From contig JAHKKL010000012.1 in assembly GCA_020027635.1 (NCBI GenBank), positions 1 through 14,895 on the forward strand: a stretch of 14,895 bases of DNA, in the 5' to 3' direction. Positions 13,171-14,895 of this stretch are shown here, in pieces. The notes under the pieces are model-generated. The model ran no database searches. It saw only the letters and a list, made by a program, of their open reading frames with translations, and was not told the origin of the DNA. Position 1 is the stretch's first letter; each line of letters opens with the position of its first letter. A program made the translations under genes and the position numbers. Origin of the DNA: Gammaproteobacteria bacterium. GTDB lineage: Bacteria > Pseudomonadota > Gammaproteobacteria > UBA9214.

Positions 13171-14865
13171 TCAGATCAGGATCATTTCGTTCTGACCGCC
13201 GCCGGCCGGGATCATCGGGTAGACATTCTCGGACTGGTCGGTGATGAAATCCATGAAAACCAGCCTGTCCTTGAGCTTCATCGCCTCCACCAGGGCCGCC
13301 TCGACATCTCCCGGCTTGTCGATTTGCATGCCCACGTGACCGTAGCTCTCCGCCAGTTTCACGAAATCCGGCAGCGACTCCATATAGGACATGGCGTAGC
13401 GGCCCTGATAGAAGAATTCCTGCCACTGGCGCACCATGCCGAGATAGCGGTTATTGAGATTCACGACCTTGATCGGAAGCGCATACTGCTTGCAGGTGGA
13501 AAGCTCCTGGATACACATCTGGATGCTGCCCTCGCCGGTCACGCAGACCACGGTCTCGCCCGGGTGACCTAACTGCACGCCCATCGCGGCCGGCAGACCG
13601 AACCCCATGGTGCCCAGACCGCCGGAATTGATCCAGCGCCGCGGCTTGTCGAACTTGTAGAACTGCGCCGCCCACATCTGGTGCTGACCGACATCGGAGG
13701 TCACATAGGCATCCCCTCCGGTTACCTTGTACAGGGTCTCCAGCACGTACTGCGGCTTGACCAGTTCGCTGCCGCGGTCAAATTTGAGACAGTCCTTGGC
13801 GCGCCATTCATCGATCTGCTCCCACCAGGCTCCGATCGAGGCGGCGTCCGGACGCTTCTTCCCGCCCTTGACGGCCTCAACCATCGCCCTGAGGACATTG
13901 TCGACGCTGCCGACGATCGGCACGTCCACCTTGACGTTCTTGGAAATGCTGGAGGGGTCGATGTCCACATGGACGATCTTCGCATGGGGGCAGAATTTCT
14001 CGATATTACCGGTTACCCGGTCGTCGAAACGCGCACCGATAGCGATCAGGACATCGCAGTGATGCATGGCCATATTGGCTTCGTAGGTGCCGTGCATGCC
14101 CAGCATGCCGACGAATTGCCGGTCGGTTGCCGGGTAGCCACCCAGACCCATCAGCGTATTGGTCACCGGAAAGTCCAGCAACCGCGCCAGCTCGGTGAGT
14201 GCATCCGCCGCATTGCCCAGGATGACGCCCCCGCCCGTGTAGAGCATGGGACGCCTGGCGCCGAGCATCAGCTTTACCGCCCGCTTGATCTGGCCGGCGT
14301 GGCCGATGTGCACCGGATTGTAGGAACGCATGCTGACCTTGTCGGGATAGTGATAATCCGCCTTTTGCGCCGTGACGTCCTTCGGGATATCGACGACGAC
14401 CGGGCCGGGACGACCGGTCGTGGCGACGTAAAAGGCCTTCTTGATCGTTTCAGCCAGCTTGTTGACATCCTTGACCAGGAAATTGTGTTTCACGCAGGGA
14501 CGGGTGATACCGATATTGTCGGCTTCCTGAAAGGCGTCGTTGCCGATCAGATGGGTGGGAACCTGGCCGGTGAAGACCACCAAGGGGATGGAATCCATGT
14601 AGGCGGTGGCGATCCCGGTAACCGCATTGGTGGCGCCAGGACCGGAGGTGACCAGCACGACGCCCGGCTTGCCCGTTGAGCGTGCGTAACCATCGGCCGC
14701 ATGGGTTGCGCCTTGTTCGTGGCGCGTCAGGATATGTTGCAGCTTGTCCTGACGGTACAAGGCGTCATAGATGTGCAAGACAGCCCCGCCGGGGTAGCCG
14801 AAGATGTATTCGACCCCCTCGTCCTGAAGCGAATGGACAAGTATTTCCGCGCCGGTCAGTTCCAA
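13171..14865 (-). CDS. ilvB: Acetohydroxyacid synthase, catalytic (large) subunit
   Basis: This ThDP-, FAD- and Mg-dependent enzyme condenses two pyruvates, or pyruvate with 2-ketobutyrate, the first common step of branched-chain amino-acid synthesis. The 564-residue product starts MELTGAEILV and has YIFGYPGGAVLHIYDAL (20-36), the catalytic E50 in TRHEQGATHAADGYAR, LVTSGPGATNAVTGIA, FTGQVPTHLIG, GMHGTYEANMA and ARFDDRVTG. The ThDP/Mg motif begins near 444 as GEGS and ends in NLNN near 472; Glu replaces the textbook Asp of GDG, which I recall as common in proteobacterial homologues. The start is a TTG at 14865, supported by AGGAG nine bases upstream and by the conserved N-terminus; no ATG or GTG lies in frame nearby. 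The promoter and any ilv leader lie beyond the right edge. Confidence 0.98.
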   Translation of the reverse strand: MELTGAEILVHSLQDEGVEYIFGYPGGAVLHIYDALYRQDKLQHILTRHEQGATHAADGYARSTGKPGVVLVTSGPGATNAVTGIATAYMDSIPLVVFTGQVPTHLIGNDAFQEADNIGITRPCVKHNFLVKDVNKLAETIKKAFYVATTGRPGPVVVDIPKDVTAQKADYHYPDKVSMRSYNPVHIGHAGQIKRAVKLMLGARRPMLYTGGGVILGNAADALTELARLLDFPVTNTLMGLGGYPATDRQFVGMLGMHGTYEANMAMHHCDVLIAIGARFDDRVTGNIEKFCPHAKIVHVDIDPSSISKNVKVDVPIVGSVDNVLRAMVEAVKGGKKRPDAASIGAWWEQIDEWRAKDCLKFDRGSELVKPQYVLETLYKVTGGDAYVTSDVGQHQMWAAQFYKFDKPRRWINSGGLGTMGFGLPAAMGVQLGHPGETVVCVTGEGSIQMCIQELSTCKQYALPIKVVNLNNRYLGMVRQWQEFFYQGRYAMSYMESLPDFVKLAESYGHVGMQIDKPGDVEAALVEAMKLKDRLVFMDFITDQSENVYPMIPAGGGQNEMILI

Positions 14866-14874
14866 GCTGATCCA

Positions 14875-14879
14875 CTCCT
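14875..14879 (-). promoter_or_regulatory. Ribosome-binding site that fixes the TTG start of ilvB
   Basis: On the minus strand AGGAG lies nine bases before the TTG at 14865. It is the only strong Shine-Dalgarno sequence at the head of this gene and justifies the non-ATG start. Confidence 0.7.
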
Positions 14880-14895
14880 GCTATCGATTGCGGGC

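Noticed and set aside
13681..14679. A 332-codon plus-strand open frame
   Set aside because: It is antisense to ilvB, with no family features and no ribosome-binding site.
1..14895. CRISPR arrays, tRNA or rRNA genes, insertion sequences or phage genes
   Set aside because: No regularly spaced repeats, cloverleaf sequences, transposase motifs or terminal inverted repeats with target duplications were seen by eye. The window is ordinary chromosomal core apart from the points listed.

Overview
The window is a stretch of moderately GC-rich chromosome whose gene content (IlvBN-IlvC-PssA-LeuA order, YcgN, RF3, RimI, type 4 uracil-DNA glycosylase, class III cyclase, UMF1 transporter) points to a gammaproteobacterium, perhaps of the Chromatiales/sulfur-oxidiser kind. 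That lineage guess is an inference from protein style only. No tRNA, rRNA, CRISPR array, insertion sequence or phage gene was seen. Coding density is high.

Left part (1-5703): the 5' portion of a DUF1015 gene runs off the left edge on the minus strand. It is divergent from a plus-strand pair made of a membrane-bound class III adenylate cyclase (with HAMP domain) and an overlapping gene for a TPR-containing outer-membrane-type lipoprotein. These converge on a minus-strand UMF1-family transporter. The transporter is divergent from ycgN, a small cysteine-rich protein gene, and a 15-codon upstream ORF overlaps the transporter start.

Right part (5715-14865): every clear gene is on the minus strand. 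Read in transcription order from the right edge they are ilvB, ilvN, ilvC, a 65-codon remnant, pssA, a leucine-rich leader ORF, leuA, a type 4 uracil-DNA glycosylase gene, rimI and prfC. IlvB and IlvN form acetohydroxyacid synthase and IlvC is the next enzyme of valine/isoleucine synthesis. LeuA takes the valine-pathway intermediate 2-ketoisovalerate into leucine synthesis. PssA makes phosphatidylserine. The last three genes serve DNA repair, ribosomal protein acetylation and translation termination.

The two most informative observations are both in this amino-acid/phospholipid cluster. (1) Before leuA there is a well-formed sigma70-type promoter followed at once by a 31-codon ORF with eight leucines in eleven codons, a likely leucine-attenuation leader (leuL-like). 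Its start codon lies almost at the predicted transcription start. (2) Between ilvC and pssA, where related genomes carry psd (phosphatidylserine decarboxylase), only a short ORF remains. It resembles the N-terminal membrane segment of Psd up to the region of its RDP motif and then stops, so the catalytic domain has been lost from this locus.
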